Shown here in pieces: positions 23,613 to 36,624 of a stretch of DNA of 64,000 nucleotides. The translations under genes were made by a program, and so were the position numbers. Source of the DNA: Balaenoptera acutorostrata (Eukaryota > Chordata > Mammalia > Artiodactyla > Balaenopteridae); assembly GCF_949987535.1 (NCBI RefSeq), contig NW_026645870.1, positions 489,001 through 553,000 of the forward strand. Direction: 5' to 3'. The notes beneath the pieces were generated by a model that was not told the origin of the DNA, did not search any database, and saw only the letters and a program-made list of their open reading frames with translations. Positions within the stretch are counted from its first letter, which is position 1. Each line of letters starts with the position of its first letter.

Positions 23613-26600
23613 GTGTCTAAACTCTTCTCCATGGCTCTACCCCCAAATAATATTCCTTTACGTGCTAAGGGGTATCTAGAGAGTGGGATAGGTTTAATAA
23701 CTAACCTCAGCCTAAAGCATAACCTAACCCTAACCCCTACCCTAACACTAACGCGTACCCTAATCCTAACCCGTACCCTAAACCGAGCCCTAACCCTAAC
23801 ACTAACCCTAACTCTAACCCTAACCCATACCCTATGCCCTACCCGAACCCCTCCCCGAACCCGTAGCCTAAGCCGTACCCTAACCCTCAATCTAACTCTA
23901 ACCCTAACCCTAAGCTACACTTGACTGCTTCTGCCTCCAATAGATTTCCTAAGCACTAGTGTTTTAAGGAACAGGTTAAAAAGAGAATCCTAATGTGATT
24001 TCTTGATAATGGGTGTGTTCCTTATCTTCTCCTAGTGTCTAAACTCTTCTCCATGGCTGGACCCCCAAATAATATTCCTTTACGTGCTAAGGGGTATCTA
24101 GAGAGTGGGATAGGTTTAATAACTAACCTCACCCTATCGCGTACCCTAACCCTAACCCCTACCCTAACACTAACGCGTACCCTAATCCTAACCCGTACCC
24201 TAAACCGAGCCCTAACCCTAACACGAACCCTAACCCTAACCCATACCCTACGCCCTACCCGAACCCCTCCCCGAACCCGTACCCTAAGCCGTACCCTAAC
24301 CCTCACCCTAACCCTAAGCCTAACCCTAAGCTACCCTTGACTGCTTCTGCCTCCAACAGATTTCCTAAGCACTAGTGTTTTAAGGAACAGGTTAAAAAGA
24401 GAATCCTAATGTGATTTCTTGATAATGGGTGTGTTCCTTATCTTCTCCTAGTGTCTAAACTCTTCTCCATGGCTGGACCCCCAAATAATATTCCTTTACG
24501 TGCTAAGGGGTATCTAGAGAGTGGGATAGGTTTAATAACTACCCTCACCCTAACGCGTACCCTAACCCTAACCCCTACCCTAACCCTAATGCGTACCCTA
24601 ATCCTAACCCGTACCCTAAACCGAGCCCTAACCCTAACACTAACCCTAACCCTAACCCTAACCCATACCCTACGCCCTACCCGAAAGCCTCTCCGAACCC
24701 GTACCCTAAGCCGTACCCTAACCCTCACCCTAACCCTAACCCTAACCCTAAGCTACCCTTGACTGCTTCTGCCTCCAATAGATTTCCTAAGCACTAGTGT
24801 TTTAAGGAACAAGTTAAAAAGAGAATCCTAATGTGATTTCGTGATAATGGGTGTGTTCCTTATCTTCTCCTAGTGTCTAAACTCTTCTCCATGGCTGGAC
24901 CCCCAAATAATATTCCTTTACGTGCTAAGGGGTATCTAGAGAGTGGGATAGGTTTAATAACTACCCTCACCCTAACGCGTACCCTAACCCTAACCCCTAC
25001 CCTATACCTAACGCGAACCCTAATCCTAACCCGTACCCTAAACCGAGCCCTAACCCTAACCCTAACCCTAACCCATACCCTACGCCCTACCCGAACCCCT
25101 CCCCGAACCCGTACCCTAAGCCATACCCTAACCCTCACCCTAACCCTAACCCTAACCCTAAGCTACCCTTGACTGCTTCTGCCTCCAATAGATTCCCTAA
25201 GCACTAGTGTTTTAAGGAACAGGTTAAAAAGAGAATCCTAATGTGATTTCTTGATAATGGGTGTGTTCCTTATCTTCTCCTAGTGTCTAAACTCTTCTCC
25301 ATGGCTGGACCCCCAAATAATATTCCTTTACGTGCTAAGGGGTATCTAGAGAGTGGGATAGGTTTAATAACTAACCTCACCCTAAAGCGTACCCTAACCC
25401 TAACCCCTACCCTAACACTAACAAGTACCCTAATCCTAACCCGTACCCTAAACCGAGCCCTAACCCTAACACTAACCCTAACCCTAACCCTAACCCATAC
25501 CCTACGCCCTACCCGAACCCCTCCCCGAACCCGTACCCTAAGCCGTACCCTAACCCTCAATCTAACCCTAACCCTAACCCTAAGCTACCCTTGACTGCTT
25601 CTGCCTCCAATAGATTTCCTAAGCACTAGTGTTTTAAGGAACAGGTTAAAAAGAGAATCCTAATGTGATTTCTTGATAATGGGTGTGTTCCTTATCTTCT
25701 CCTAGTGTCTAAACTCTTCTCCATGGCTGGACCCCCAAATAATATTCCTTTACGTGCTAAGGGGTATCTAGAGAGTGGGATAGGTTTAATAACTAACCTC
25801 ACCCTATCGCGTACCCTAACCCTAACCCCTACCCTAACACTAACGCGTACCCTAATCCTAACCCGTACCCTAAACCGAGCCCTAACCCTAACACTAACCC
25901 TAACCCTAAGCCTAACCCATACCCTACGCCCTACCCGAACCCGTCCCCGAACCCGTACCCTAAGCCGTACCCTAACCCTCAATCTAACCGTAACCCTAAC
26001 CCTAAGCTACCCTTGACTGCTTCTGCCTCCAATAGATTTCCTAAGCACTAGTGTTTTAAGGAACAGGTTAAAAAGAGAATCCTAATGTGATTTCGTGATA
26101 ATGGGTGTGTTCCTTATCTTCTCCTAGTGTTTAAACTCTTCTCCATGGCTGGACCCCCAAATAATATTCCTTTACGTGCTAAGGGGTATCTAGAGAGTGG
26201 GATAGGTTTAATAACTACCCTCACCCTAACGTGTACCCTAACCCTAACCCCTACCCTAACCCTAACCCGTACCCTAATCCTAACCCGTACCCTAAACCGA
26301 GCCCTAACCCTAACACTAACCCTAACCCTAACCCTAACCCATACCCTACGCCCTACCCGAACCCCTCCCTGAACCCGTACCCTAAGCCGTACCCTAACCC
26401 TCACCCTAACCCTAACCCTAAACCTAAGCTACCCTTGATGGCTTCTGCCTCCAATAGATTTCCTAAGCACTAGGGTTTTAAGGAACAGGTTAAAACGAGA
26501 ATCCTAATGTGATTTCTTGATAATGGGTGTGTTCCTTATCTTCTCCTCGTGTCTAAACTCTTCTCCATGGCTGGACCCCCAAATAATATTCCTTTACGTG

Positions 26601-27812
26601 CTAAGGGTTATTTAGAGAGTGGGATAGGTTTAATAACTACCCTCACCCTAACACGTACCCTAACCCTAACCCCTACCCTAACCCTAATGCGTACCCTAAT
26701 CCTAACCCGTACCCTAAACCGAGCCCTAACCCTAACACTAACCCTAACCCTAACCCTAACCCATACCCTACGCCCTACCCGAACCCCTCCCCGAACCCGT
26801 ACCCTAAGCCATACCCTAACCCTCACCTAACACTAACCCTAACCCTAAGCTACCCTTGACTGCTTCTGCCTCCAATAGATTCCCTAAGCACTAGTGTTTT
26901 AAGGAACAGGTTAAAAAGAGAATCCTAATGTGATTTCTTGATAATGGGTGTGTTCCTTATCTTCTCCTAGTGTCTAAACTCTTCTCCATGGCTGGACCCC
27001 CAAATAATATTCCTTTACGTGCTAAGGGGTATCTAGAGAGTGGGATAGGTTTAATAACTAACCTCACCCTATCGCGTACCCTAACCCTAACCCCTACCCT
27101 AACACTAACGCGTACCCTAATCCTAACCCGTACCCTAAACCGAGCCCTAACCCTAACACTAACCCTAACCCTAAGCCTAACCCATACCCTACGCCCTACC
27201 CGAACCCGTCCCCGAACCCGTACCCTAAGCCGTACCCTAACCCTCAATCTAACCGTAACCCTAACCCTAAGCTACCCTTGACTGCTTCTGCCTCCAATAG
27301 ATTTCCTAAGCACTAGGGTTTTAAGGAACAGGTTAAAACGAGAATCCTAATGTGATTTCTTGATAATGGGTGTGTTCCTTATCTTCTCCTCGTGTCTAAA
27401 CTCTTCTCCATGGCTGGACCCCCAAATAATATTCCTTTACTTGCTAAGGGTTATTTAGAGAGTGGGATAGGTTTAATAACTACCCTCACCCTAACACGTA
27501 CCCTAACCCTAACCCCTACCCTAACCCTAATGCGTACCCTAATCCTAACCCGTACCCTAAACCGAGCCCTAACCCTAACACGAACCCTAACCCTAACCCT
27601 AACCCATACCCTACGCCCTACCCGAACCCCTCCCCGAACCCGTACCCTAAGCCATACCCTAACCCTCACCTAACACTAACCCTAACCCTAAGCTACCCTT
27701 GACTGCTTCTGCCTCCAATAGATTCCCTAAGCACTAGTGTTTTAAGGAACAGGTTAAAAAGAGAATCCTAATGTGATTTCTTGATAATGGGTGTGTTCCT
27801 TATCTTCTCCTA

Positions 27813-29487
27813 GTGTCTAAACTCTTCTCCATGGCTGGACCCCCAAATAATATTCCTTTACGTGCTAAGGGGTATCTAGAGAGTGGGATAGGTTTAATAA
27901 CTAACCTCACCCTAAAGCGTAACCTAACCCTAACCCCTACCCTAACACTAACGCATACCCTAATGTAACCCGTACCCTAAACCGAGCCCTAACCCTAACA
28001 CTAACCCTAACCCTAACCCTAACCCATACCCTACGCCCTACCCGAACCCGTACCCTAAGCCGTACCCTAACCCTCAATCTAACCCTAACCCTAACCCTAA
28101 GCTACCCTTGACTGCTTCTGCCTCCAATAGATTTCCTAAGCACTAGTGTTTTAAGGAACAGGTTAAAAAGAGAATCCTAATGTGATTTCTTGATAATGGG
28201 TGTGTTCCTTATCTTCTCCTAGTGTCTAAACTCTTCTCCATGGCTGGACCCCCAAATAATATTCCTTTACGTGCTAAGGGGTATCTAGAGAGTGGGATAG
28301 GTTTAATAACTAACCTCACCCTATCGCGTACCCTAACCCTAACCCCTACCCTAACACTAACGCGTACCCTAATCCTAACCCGTACCCTAAACCGAGCCCT
28401 AAACCTAACACGAACCCTAACGCTAACCCTAACCCATACCCTACGCCCTACCCGAACCCCTCCCCGAACCCGTACCCTAAGCCGTACCCTAACCCTCATC
28501 CTAACCCTAAGCCTAACCCTAAGCTACCCTTGACTGCTTCTGCCTCCAATAGATTTCCTAAGCACTAGTGTTTTAAGGAACAGGTTAAAAAGAGAATCCT
28601 AATGTGATTTCGTGATAATGCGTGTGTTCCTTATCTTCTCCTAATGTCTAAACTCTTCTCCATGGCTGGACCCCCAAATAATATTCCTTTACGTGCTAAG
28701 GGGTATCTAGAGAGTGGGATAGGTTTAATAACTACCCTCACCCTAAAGCGTACCCTAACCCTAACCCCTACCCTAACCCTAATGCGTACCCTAATCCTAA
28801 CCCGTACCCTAAACCGAGCCCTAACCCTAACACTAACCCTAACCCTAACCCTAACCCATACCCTACGCCCTACCCGAAAGCCTCTCCGAACCCGTACCCT
28901 AAGCCGTACACTAACCCTCACCCTAACCCTAACCCTAACCCTAAGCTACCCTTGACTGCTTCTGCCTCCAATAGATTTCCTAAGCACTAGTGTTTTAAGG
29001 AACAGGTTAAAAAGAGAATCCTAATGTGATTTCGTGATAATGGGTGTGTTCCTTATCTTCTCCTAGTGTCTAAACTCTTCTCCATGGCTGGACCCCCAAA
29101 TAATATTCCTTTACGTGCTAAGGGGTATCTAGAGAGTGGGATAGGTTTAATAACTAACCTCACCCTAAAGCGTACCCTAACCCTAACCCCTACCCTAACA
29201 CTAACGCGTACCCTAATCCTAACCCGTACCCTAAACCGAGCCCTAACCCTAACACTAACCCTAACCCTAACCCAAACCCATACCCTACGCCCTACCCGAA
29301 CCCCTCCCCGAACCCGTACCCTAAGCCGTACCCTAACCCTCAATATAACCCTAACCCTAACCCTAAGCTACCCTTGACTGCTTCTGCCTCCAATAGATTT
29401 CCTAAGCACTAGTGTTTTAAGGAACAGGTTAAAAAGAGAATCCTAATGTGATTTCTTGATAATGGGTGTGTTCCTTATCTTCTCCTA
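27813..29487. repeat. Four-monomer segment, right copy
   Basis: Monomers 27813, 28222, 28644 and 29066 repeat 21937-23612. Differences include a 1-bp loss in 27813 (CCCTAATGTAACCC), CTAATGTC for CTAGTGTC before 28644, AATGCGTG for AATGGGTG near 28621, and CAATATAACC for CAATCTAACC in 29066. These scattered differences indicate two diverged genomic copies rather than one sequence entered twice. Confidence 0.86.
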
Positions 29488-32400
29488 GTGTCTAAACTCT
29501 TCTCCATGGCTGGACCCCCAAAAAATATTCCTTTACATGCTAAGGGGTATCTAGAGAGTGGGATAGGTTTAATAACTAACCTCACCCTATCGCGTACCCT
29601 AACCCTAACCCCTACCCAACACTAACGCGTACCCTAATCCTAACCCGTACCCTAAACCGAGCCCTAACCCTAACACTAACCCTAACCCTAAGCCTAACCC
29701 ATACCCTACGCCCTACCCGAACCCGTACCCTAAGCCGTACCCTAACCCTCAATCTAACCCTAACCCTAACCCTAAGCTACCCTTGACTGCTTCTGCCTCC
29801 AATAGATTTCCTAAGCACTAGTGTTTTAAGGAACAGGTTAAAAAGAGAATCCTAATGTGATTTCGTGATAATGGGTGTGTTCCTTATCTTCTCCTAGTGT
29901 CTAAACACTTCTCCATGGCTGGGCCCCCAAATAATATTCCTTTACGTGCTAAGGGGTATCTAGAGAGTGGGATAGGTTTAATAACTACCCTCACCCTAAC
30001 GTGTACCCTAACCCTAACCCCTTCCCTAACGCTAACCCGTACCCTAATCCTAACCCGTACCCTAAACCGAGCCCTAACCCTAACACTAAAGCTAACCCTA
30101 ACCCTAACCCATACCCTACGCCCTACCCGAACCCCTCCCTGAACCCGTACCCTAAGCCGTACCCTAACCCTCACCCTAACCCTAACCCTAAACCTAAGCT
30201 ACCCTTGATGGCTTCTGCCTCCAATAGATTTCCTAAACACTAGGGTTTTAAGGAACAGGTTAAAAAGAGAATCCTAATGTGATTTCTTGATAATGGGTGT
30301 GTTCCTTATCTTCTCCTCGTGTCTAAACTCTTCTCCATGGCTGGACCCCCAAATAATATTCCTTTACGTGCTAAGGGTTATTTAGAGAATGGGATAGGTT
30401 TAATAACTACCCTCACCCTAACGCGTACCCTAACCCTAACCCCTACCCTAACCCTAATGCGTACCCTAATCCTAACCCGTACCCTAAACCGAGCCCTAAC
30501 CCTAACACGAACCCTAACGCTAACCCTAACCCATACCCTACGCCCTAACCGAACCCCTCCCCGAACCCGTACCCTAAGCCGTACCCTAACCCTCACCCTA
30601 ACCCTAAGACTAACCCTAAGCTACCCTTGACTGCTTCTGCCTCCAATAGATTTCCTAAGCACTAGTGTTTTAAGGAACAGGTTAAAAAGAGAATCCTAAT
30701 GTGATTTCGTGATAATGGGTGTGTTCCTTATCTTCTCCTAGTGTCTAAACTCTTCTCCATGGCTGGACCCCCAAATAATATTCCTTTACGTGCTAAGGGG
30801 TATCTAGAGAGTGGGATAGGTTTAATAACTACCCTCCTCCTAACGCGTACCCTAACCCTAACCCCTACCCTAACCCTAACGCGTACCCTAATCCTAACCC
30901 GTACCCTAAACCGAGCCCTAACCCTAACACGAACCCTAACCCTAACCCTAACCCATACCCTACGCCCTACCCGAACCCCTCCCTGAACCCGTACCCTAAG
31001 CCGTACCCTAACCCTCACCCTAACCCTAACCCTAAACCTAAGCTACCCTTGACGGCTTCTGCCTCCAATAGATTTCCTAAGCACTAGTGTTTTAAGGAAC
31101 AGGTTAAAAAGAGAATCCTAATGTGATTTCTTGATAATGGGTGTGTTCCTTATCTTCTCCTCGTGTCTAAACTCTTCTCCATGGCTGGACCCCCAAATAA
31201 TATTCCTTTACATGCTAAGGGGTATCTAGAGAGTGGGATAGGTTTAATAACTACCCTCACCCTAACGCGTACCCTAACCCTAACCCCTACCCTATCCCTA
31301 ACGCGTACCCTAATCCTAACCCGTACCCTAAACCGAGCCCTAACCCTAACCCTAACCCTAACCCATACCCTACGCCCTACCCGAACTCCTCCCTGAACCC
31401 GTACCCTAAGCCGTACCCTAACCCTCACCCTAACCCTAACCCTAACCCTAAGCTACCCTTGACGGCTTCTGCCTCCAATAGATTTCCTAAGCACTAGTGT
31501 TTTAAGGAACAGGTTAAAAAGAGAATCCTAATGTGATTTCGTGATAATGGGTGTGTTCCTTATCTTCTCCTAGTGTCTAAACTCTTCTCCATGGCTGGAC
31601 CCCCAAATAATAGTCCTTTACGTGCTAAGGGTTATTTAGAGAGTGGGATAGGTTTAATAACTACCCTCACCCTAACGTGTACCCTAACCCTAACCCCTAC
31701 CCTAACCCTAACCCGTACCCTAATCCTAACCCGTACCCTAAACCGAGCCCTAACCCTAACACTAACCCTAACCCTAACCCTAACCCATACCCTACGCCCT
31801 ACCCGAACCCCTCCCTGAACCCGTACCCTAAGCCGTACCCTAACCCTCACCCTAACACTAACCCTAAACCTAAGCTACCGTTGATGGCTTCTGCCTCCAA
31901 TAGATTTCCTAAACACTAGGGTTTTAAGGAACAGGTTAAAAAGAGAATCCTAATGTGATTTCTTGATAATGGGTGTGTTCCTTATCTTCTCCTCGTGTCT
32001 AAACTCTTCTCCATGGCTGGACCCCCAAATAATATTCCTTTACGTGCTAAGGGTTATTTAGAGAGTGGGATAGGTTTAATAACTACCCTCACCCTAACGC
32101 GTACCCTAACCCTAACCCTTACCCTATCCCTAACGCGTACCCTAATCCTAACCCGTACCCTAAACCGAGCCCTAACCCTAACCCTAACCCTAACCCATAC
32201 CCTACGCCCTACCCGAACTCCTACCTGAACCCGTACCCTAAGCCGTACCCTAACCCTCACCCTAACCCTAACCCTAAACCTAAGCTACCCTTGACGGCTT
32301 CTGCCTCCAATAGATTTCCTAAGCACTAGTGTTTTAAGGAACAGGTTAAAAAGAGAATCCTAATGTGATTTCTTGATAATGGGTGTGTTCCTTATCTTCT

Positions 32401-33239
32401 CCTCGTGTCTAAACTCTTCTCCATGGCTGGACCCCCAAATAATATTCCTTTACGTGCTAAGGGGTATCTAGAGAGTGGGATAGGTTTAATAACTAACCTC
32501 ACCCAATCGCGTACCCTAACCCTAACCCCTACCCTAACACTAACGCGTACCCTAATCCTAACCCGTACCCTAAACCGAGCCCTAACCCTAACACTAACCC
32601 TAACCCTAACCCTAACCCATACCCTACGCCCTACCCGAACCCCTCCCTGAACCCGTACCCTAAGCCGTACCCTAACCCTCACCCTAACCCTAACCCTAAA
32701 CCTAAGCTACCCTTGATGGCTTCTGCCTCCAATAGATTTCCTAAGCACTAGGGTTTTAAGGAACAGGTTAAAAAGAGAATCCTAATGTGATTTCTTGATA
32801 ATGGGTGTGTTCCTTATCTTCTCCTCGTGTCTAAACTCTTCTCCATGGCTGGACCCCCAAATAATATTTCTTTACGTGCTAAGGGTTATTTAGAGAGTGG
32901 GATAGGTTTAATAACTACCCTCACCCTAACGCGTACCCTAACCCTAACCCCTACCCTATCCCTAATGCGTACCCTAATCCTAACCCGTACCCTAAACCGA
33001 GCCGTAACCCTAACACTAACCGTAACCCTAACCCTAACCCATACCCTACGCCCTACCCGAACCCCTCCCCGAACCCGTACCCTAAGCCATACCCTAACCC
33101 TCACCCTAACACTAACCCTAACCCTAAGCTACCCTTGACTGCTTCTGCCTCCAATAGATTCCCTAAGCACTAGTGTTTTAAGGCACAGGTTAAAAAGAGA
33201 ATCCTTATGTGATTTCTTGATAATGGGTGTGTTCCTTAT

Positions 33240-33263
33240 CTTCTCCTAGTGCTTCTCCTAGTG
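33240..33263. repeat. 12-bp tandem microduplication in module C
   Basis: CTTCTCCTAGTG occurs twice in a row at 33240-33251 and 33252-33263, which makes the monomer starting at 32827 434 bp long. The paired position at about 53020 has a single copy. This is therefore a private event after the long duplication, or was lost in the other copy. Confidence 0.92.
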
Positions 33264-34936
33264 TCTAAACTCTTCTCCATGGCTGGACCCCCAAATAATA
33301 TTCCTTTACGTGCTAAGGGGTATCTAGAGAGTGGGATAGGTTTAATAACTAACCTCACCCTATCGCGTACCCTAACCCTAACCCCTACCCTAACACTAAC
33401 GCGTACCCTAATCCTAACCCGTACCCTAAACCGAGCCCTAACCCTAACCCTAACCCTAACCCTAACCCTACGCCCTACCCGAACCCCTCCCCGAACCCGT
33501 ACCCTAAGCCGTACCCTAACCCTCAATCTAACCCTAACCCTAACCCTAAGCTACCCTTGACTGCTTCTGCCTCCAATAGATTTCCTAAGCACTAGTGTTT
33601 TAAGGAACAGTTTAAAAAGAGAATCCTAATGTGATTTCTTGATAATGGGTGTGTTCCTTATCTTCTCCTAGTGTCTAAACTCTTCTCCATGGCTGGACCC
33701 CCAAATAATATTCCTTTACGTGCTAAGGGGTATCTAGAGAGTGGGATAGGTTTAATAACTAACCTCACCCTATCGCGTACCCTAACCCTAACCCCTACCC
33801 TAACACTAACGCGTATCCTAATCCTAACCCGTACCCTAAACCGAGCCCTAACCCTAACACGAACCCTAACGCTAACCCTAACCCATACCCTACGCCCTAA
33901 CCGAACCCCTCCCCGAACCCGTACCCTAAGCCGTACCCTAACCCTCACCCTAACCCTAAGCCTAACCCTAAGCTACCCTTGACTGCTTCTGCCTCCAATA
34001 GATTTCCTAAGCACTAGTGTTTTAAGGAACAGGTTAAAAAGAGAATCCTAATGTGATTTCGTGATAATGGGTGTGTTCCTTATCATCTCCTAGTGTCTAA
34101 ACTCTTCTCCATGGCTGGACCCGCAAATAATATTCCTTTACGTGCTAAGGGGTATCTAGAGAGTGGCATAGGTTTAATAACTACCCTCACCCTAACGGGT
34201 ACCCTAACCCTAACCCCTACCCTAACCCTAATGCGTACCCTAATCCTAACCCGTACCCTAAACCGAGCCCTAACCCTAACACTAACCCTAACCCTAAGCC
34301 TAACCCATACCCTACGCCCTACCCGAACCCCTCCCCGAACCCGTACCCTAAGCCGTACGCTAACCCTCAATCTAACCCTAACCCTAACCCTAAGCTACCC
34401 TTGACTGCTTCTGCCTCCAATAGATTTCCTAAGCACTAGTGTTTTAAGGAACAGGTTAAAAAGAGAATCCTAATGTGATTTCGTGATAATGGGTGTGTTC
34501 CTTATCTTCTCCTAGTGTCTAAACTCTTCTCCATGGCTGGACCCCCAAATAATATTCCTTTACGTGCTAAGGGGTATCTAGAGAGTGGGATAGGTTTAAT
34601 AACTAACCTCACCCTAAAGCGTACCCTAACCCTAACCCCTACCCTAACACTAACGCGTACCCTAATCCTAACCCGTACCCTAAACCGAGCCCTAACCCTA
34701 ACACTAACCCTAACCCTAACCCTAACCCATACCCTACGCCCTACCCGAACCCCTCCCCGAACCCGTACCCTAAGCCGTACCCTAACCCTCAATCTAACCC
34801 TAACCCTAACCCTAAGCTACCCTTGACTGCTTCTGCCTCCAATAGATTTCCTAAGCACTAGTGTTTTAAGGAACAGGTTAAAAAGAGAATCCTAATGTAA
34901 TTTCTTGATAATGGGTGTGTTCCTTATCTTCTCCTA

Positions 34937-35026
34937 GTGTCTAAACTCTTCTCCATGGCTGGACCCCCAAATAATATTCCTTTACGTGCTAAGGGGTATC
35001 TAGAGAGTGGGATAGGTTTAATAACT
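34937..35026. repeat. Module A: non-telomeric 5' part of the monomer (reference copy)
   Basis: This is 90 bp from GTGTCTAAAC to TTTAATAACT, containing CCATGG, AATAATATTCC and GGGGTATCTAGAGAG. It is nearly invariant over the array. Recurrent variants are TTTACATGC for TTTACGTGC, GGGTTATTTAG for GGGGTATCTAG, CCATGGCTCTAC for CCATGGCTGGAC, CCACGG for CCATGG, and a purine-rich GAGAGAGGGAGAGG. I recognise no gene, promoter or transposon end in it. Its origin is unknown. Confidence 0.9.
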
Positions 35027-35236
35027 AACCTCACCCTATCGCGTACCCTAACCCTAACCCCTACCCTAACACTAACGCGTACCCTAATCCTAACCCGTAC
35101 CCTAAACCGAGCCCTAACCCTAACACTAACCCTAACCCTAAGCCTAACCCATACCCTACGCCCTACCCGAACCCGTCCCCGAACCCGTACCCTAAGCCGT
35201 ACCCTAACCCTCAATCTAACCCTAACCCTAACCCTA
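35027..35236. repeat. Module B: 35 degenerate telomeric hexamers, C-strand (reference copy)
   Basis: Divided every six bases from the end of module A, the tract reads as ACCCTA units and one- to three-base variants (ACCCTC, ACGCGT, ACCCCT, ACACTA, ATCCTA, ACCCGT, AACCGA, GCCCTA, ACCCAT, CGCCCT, ACCCGA, CCCCGA, AGCCGT). The register is never lost over 210 bp. Most variant hexamers sit at the same slot in every monomer, so the decay happened before amplification. The plus strand is the CCCTAA strand and the minus strand is TTAGGG-like. This is telomere-derived sequence but not a functional terminal telomere, since intact runs are at most about four or five units. Confidence 0.93.
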
Positions 35237-35358
35237 AGCTACCCTTGACTGCTTCTGCCTCCAATAGATTTCCTAAGCACTAGTGTTTTAAGGAACAGGT
35301 TAAAAAGAGAATCCTAATGTGATTTCGTGATAATGGGTGTGTTCCTTATCTTCTCCTA
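35237..35358. repeat. Module C: non-telomeric 3' part of the monomer (reference copy)
   Basis: This is 122 bp from AGCTACCCTTGA to the TTCTCCTA before the next GTGTCTAAAC. In the array it joins module A of the next monomer, so each non-telomeric block is 212 bp (C plus A) between hexamer tracts. Recurrent variants are GACTGC, GACGGC or GATGGC after CCCTT; GATTTCC or GATTCCC; CACTAGTG, CACTAGGG or AACACTAG; TTTCTTGAT or TTTCGTGAT; and CTCCTAGTG or CTCCTCGTG. Those near the right end are linked with variants of the following module A. No known family recognised. Confidence 0.9.
35272..35293. other. Imperfect palindrome around ACTAGT in module C
   Basis: CACTAGTG at 35278-35285 is a perfect 8-bp palindrome. 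It extends outward imperfectly, with CCTAAG on the left against TTTTAAGG on the right. It recurs once per monomer in most copies. The variant CACTAGGG breaks the core (for example in the monomers starting 2279, 19008, 26127, 32405, 38735). It could be a chance palindrome or a protein site. Nothing in the sequence decides. Confidence 0.5.
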
Positions 35359-36624
35359 GTGTCTAAACTCTTCTCCATGGCTGGACCCCCAAATAATATT
35401 CCTTTACGTGCTAAGGGGTATCTAGAGAGTGGGATAGGTTTAATAACTAACCTCACCCTAAAGCGTACCCTAACCCTAACCCCTACCCTAACACTAACGC
35501 GTACCCTAATCCTAACCCGTACCCTAAACCGAGCCCTAACCCTAACACTAACCCTAACCCTAACCCTAACCCATACCCTACGCCCTACCCGAACCCCTCC
35601 CTGAACCCGTACCCTAAGCCGTACCCTAACCCTCACCCTAACCCTAACCCTAAACCTAAGCTACCCTTGATGGCTTCTGCCTCCAATAGATTTCCTAAGC
35701 ACTAGGGTTTTAAGGAACAGGTTAAAAAGAGAATCCTAATGTGATTTCTTGATAATGGGTGTGTTCCTTATCTTCTCCTCGTGTCTAAACTCTTCTCCAT
35801 GGCTGGACCCCCAAATAATATTCCTTTACGTGCTAAGGGTTATTTAGAGAGTGGGATAGGTTTAATAACTACCCTCACCCTAAAGCGTACCCTAACCCTA
35901 ACCCCTACCCTAACCCTAATGCGTACCCTAATCCTAACCCGTACCCTAAACCGAGCCCTAACCCTAACACTAACCCTAACCCTAACCCTAACCCATACCC
36001 TACGCCCTACCCGAACCCCTCCCCGAACCCGTACCCTAAGCCATACCCTAACCCTCACCCTAACACTAAGCATAACCCTAAGCTACCCTTGACTGCTTCT
36101 GCCTCCAATAGATTTGCTAAGCACTAGTGTTTTAAGGAACAGGTTAAAAAGAGAATCCTAATGTGATTTCGTGATAATGGGTGTGTTCCTTATCTTCTCC
36201 TAGTGTCTAAACTCTTCTCCATGGCTGGACCCCGAAATAATATTCCTTTACGTGCTAAGGGGTATCTAGAGAGTGGGATAGGTTTAAGAACTACCCTCAC
36301 CCTAACGCGTACCCTAACCCTAACCCCTACCCTAACCCTAACGCGTACCCTAATCCTAACCCGTACCCTAAACCGAGCACTAACCCTAACACGAACCGTA
36401 ACCCTAACCCTAACCCATACCCTACGCCCTACCCGAACCCCTCCCTGAACCCGTACCCTAAGCCGTACCCTAACCCTCACCCTAACCCTAACCCTAACCC
36501 TAAGCTACCCTTGACTGCTTCTGCCTCCAATAGATTTCCTAAGCACTAGTGTTTTAAGGAACAGGTTAAAAAGAGAATACTAATGTGATTTCTTGATAAT
36601 GGGTGTGTTCCTTATCTTCTCCTA

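Larger units (their letters stand above)
21094..29896. repeat. Block 5: 21 monomers with a duplicated multi-monomer segment
   Basis: Monomers start at 21094, 21515, 21937, 22347, 22769, 23191, 23613, 24035, 24451, 24873, 25283, 25705, 26127, 26549, 26970, 27392, 27813, 28222, 28644, 29066 and 29488. 21094 and 21515 pair with 26549 and 26970 (offset 5,455). 21937, 22347, 22769 and 23191 pair with 27813, 28222, 28644 and 29066 (offset 5,876, then 5,875). The extra monomer 27392 is a second copy of the 26549 type, 843 bp after it. Confidence 0.86.
34937..35358. repeat. Reference 422-bp monomer
   Basis: Chosen because its modules A and C match the majority sequence. It divides cleanly into module A (90 bp), 35 hexamers (210 bp) and module C (122 bp), and the next monomer starts at 35359. 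Because 422 is not a multiple of 3, reading frames cannot run on from one monomer to the next, which argues against a repeat protein. It belongs to the dispersed subtype with CCTATCGCG early in the tract, AAGCCTAACC in the middle and CCTCAATCTA near the end, also seen at 21515, 25705, 26970, 36625, 37469, 38313, 55543 and 56386. Confidence 0.93.

Noticed and set aside
26231..26473. Pro-Asn repeat open frames (also at 14488, 30001, 31677, 37151, 37995, 38839, 50608, 56069, 56912)
   Set aside because: This is the CCT AAC frame of the same hexamers. It appears only where ACGCGT has become ACGTGT and creates an ATG. It has no independent support.
34937..35026. RNA polymerase III promoter or tRNA-like sequence in module A
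   Set aside because: I found no B-box-like GGTTCGA element and no cloverleaf. The similarity is limited to short G-rich words.
34937..35358. Non-LTR or LTR retrotransposon targeting telomere repeats
   Set aside because: No reverse-transcriptase reading frame, poly-A tail, target-site duplication or terminal repeat is visible in any of the monomers.
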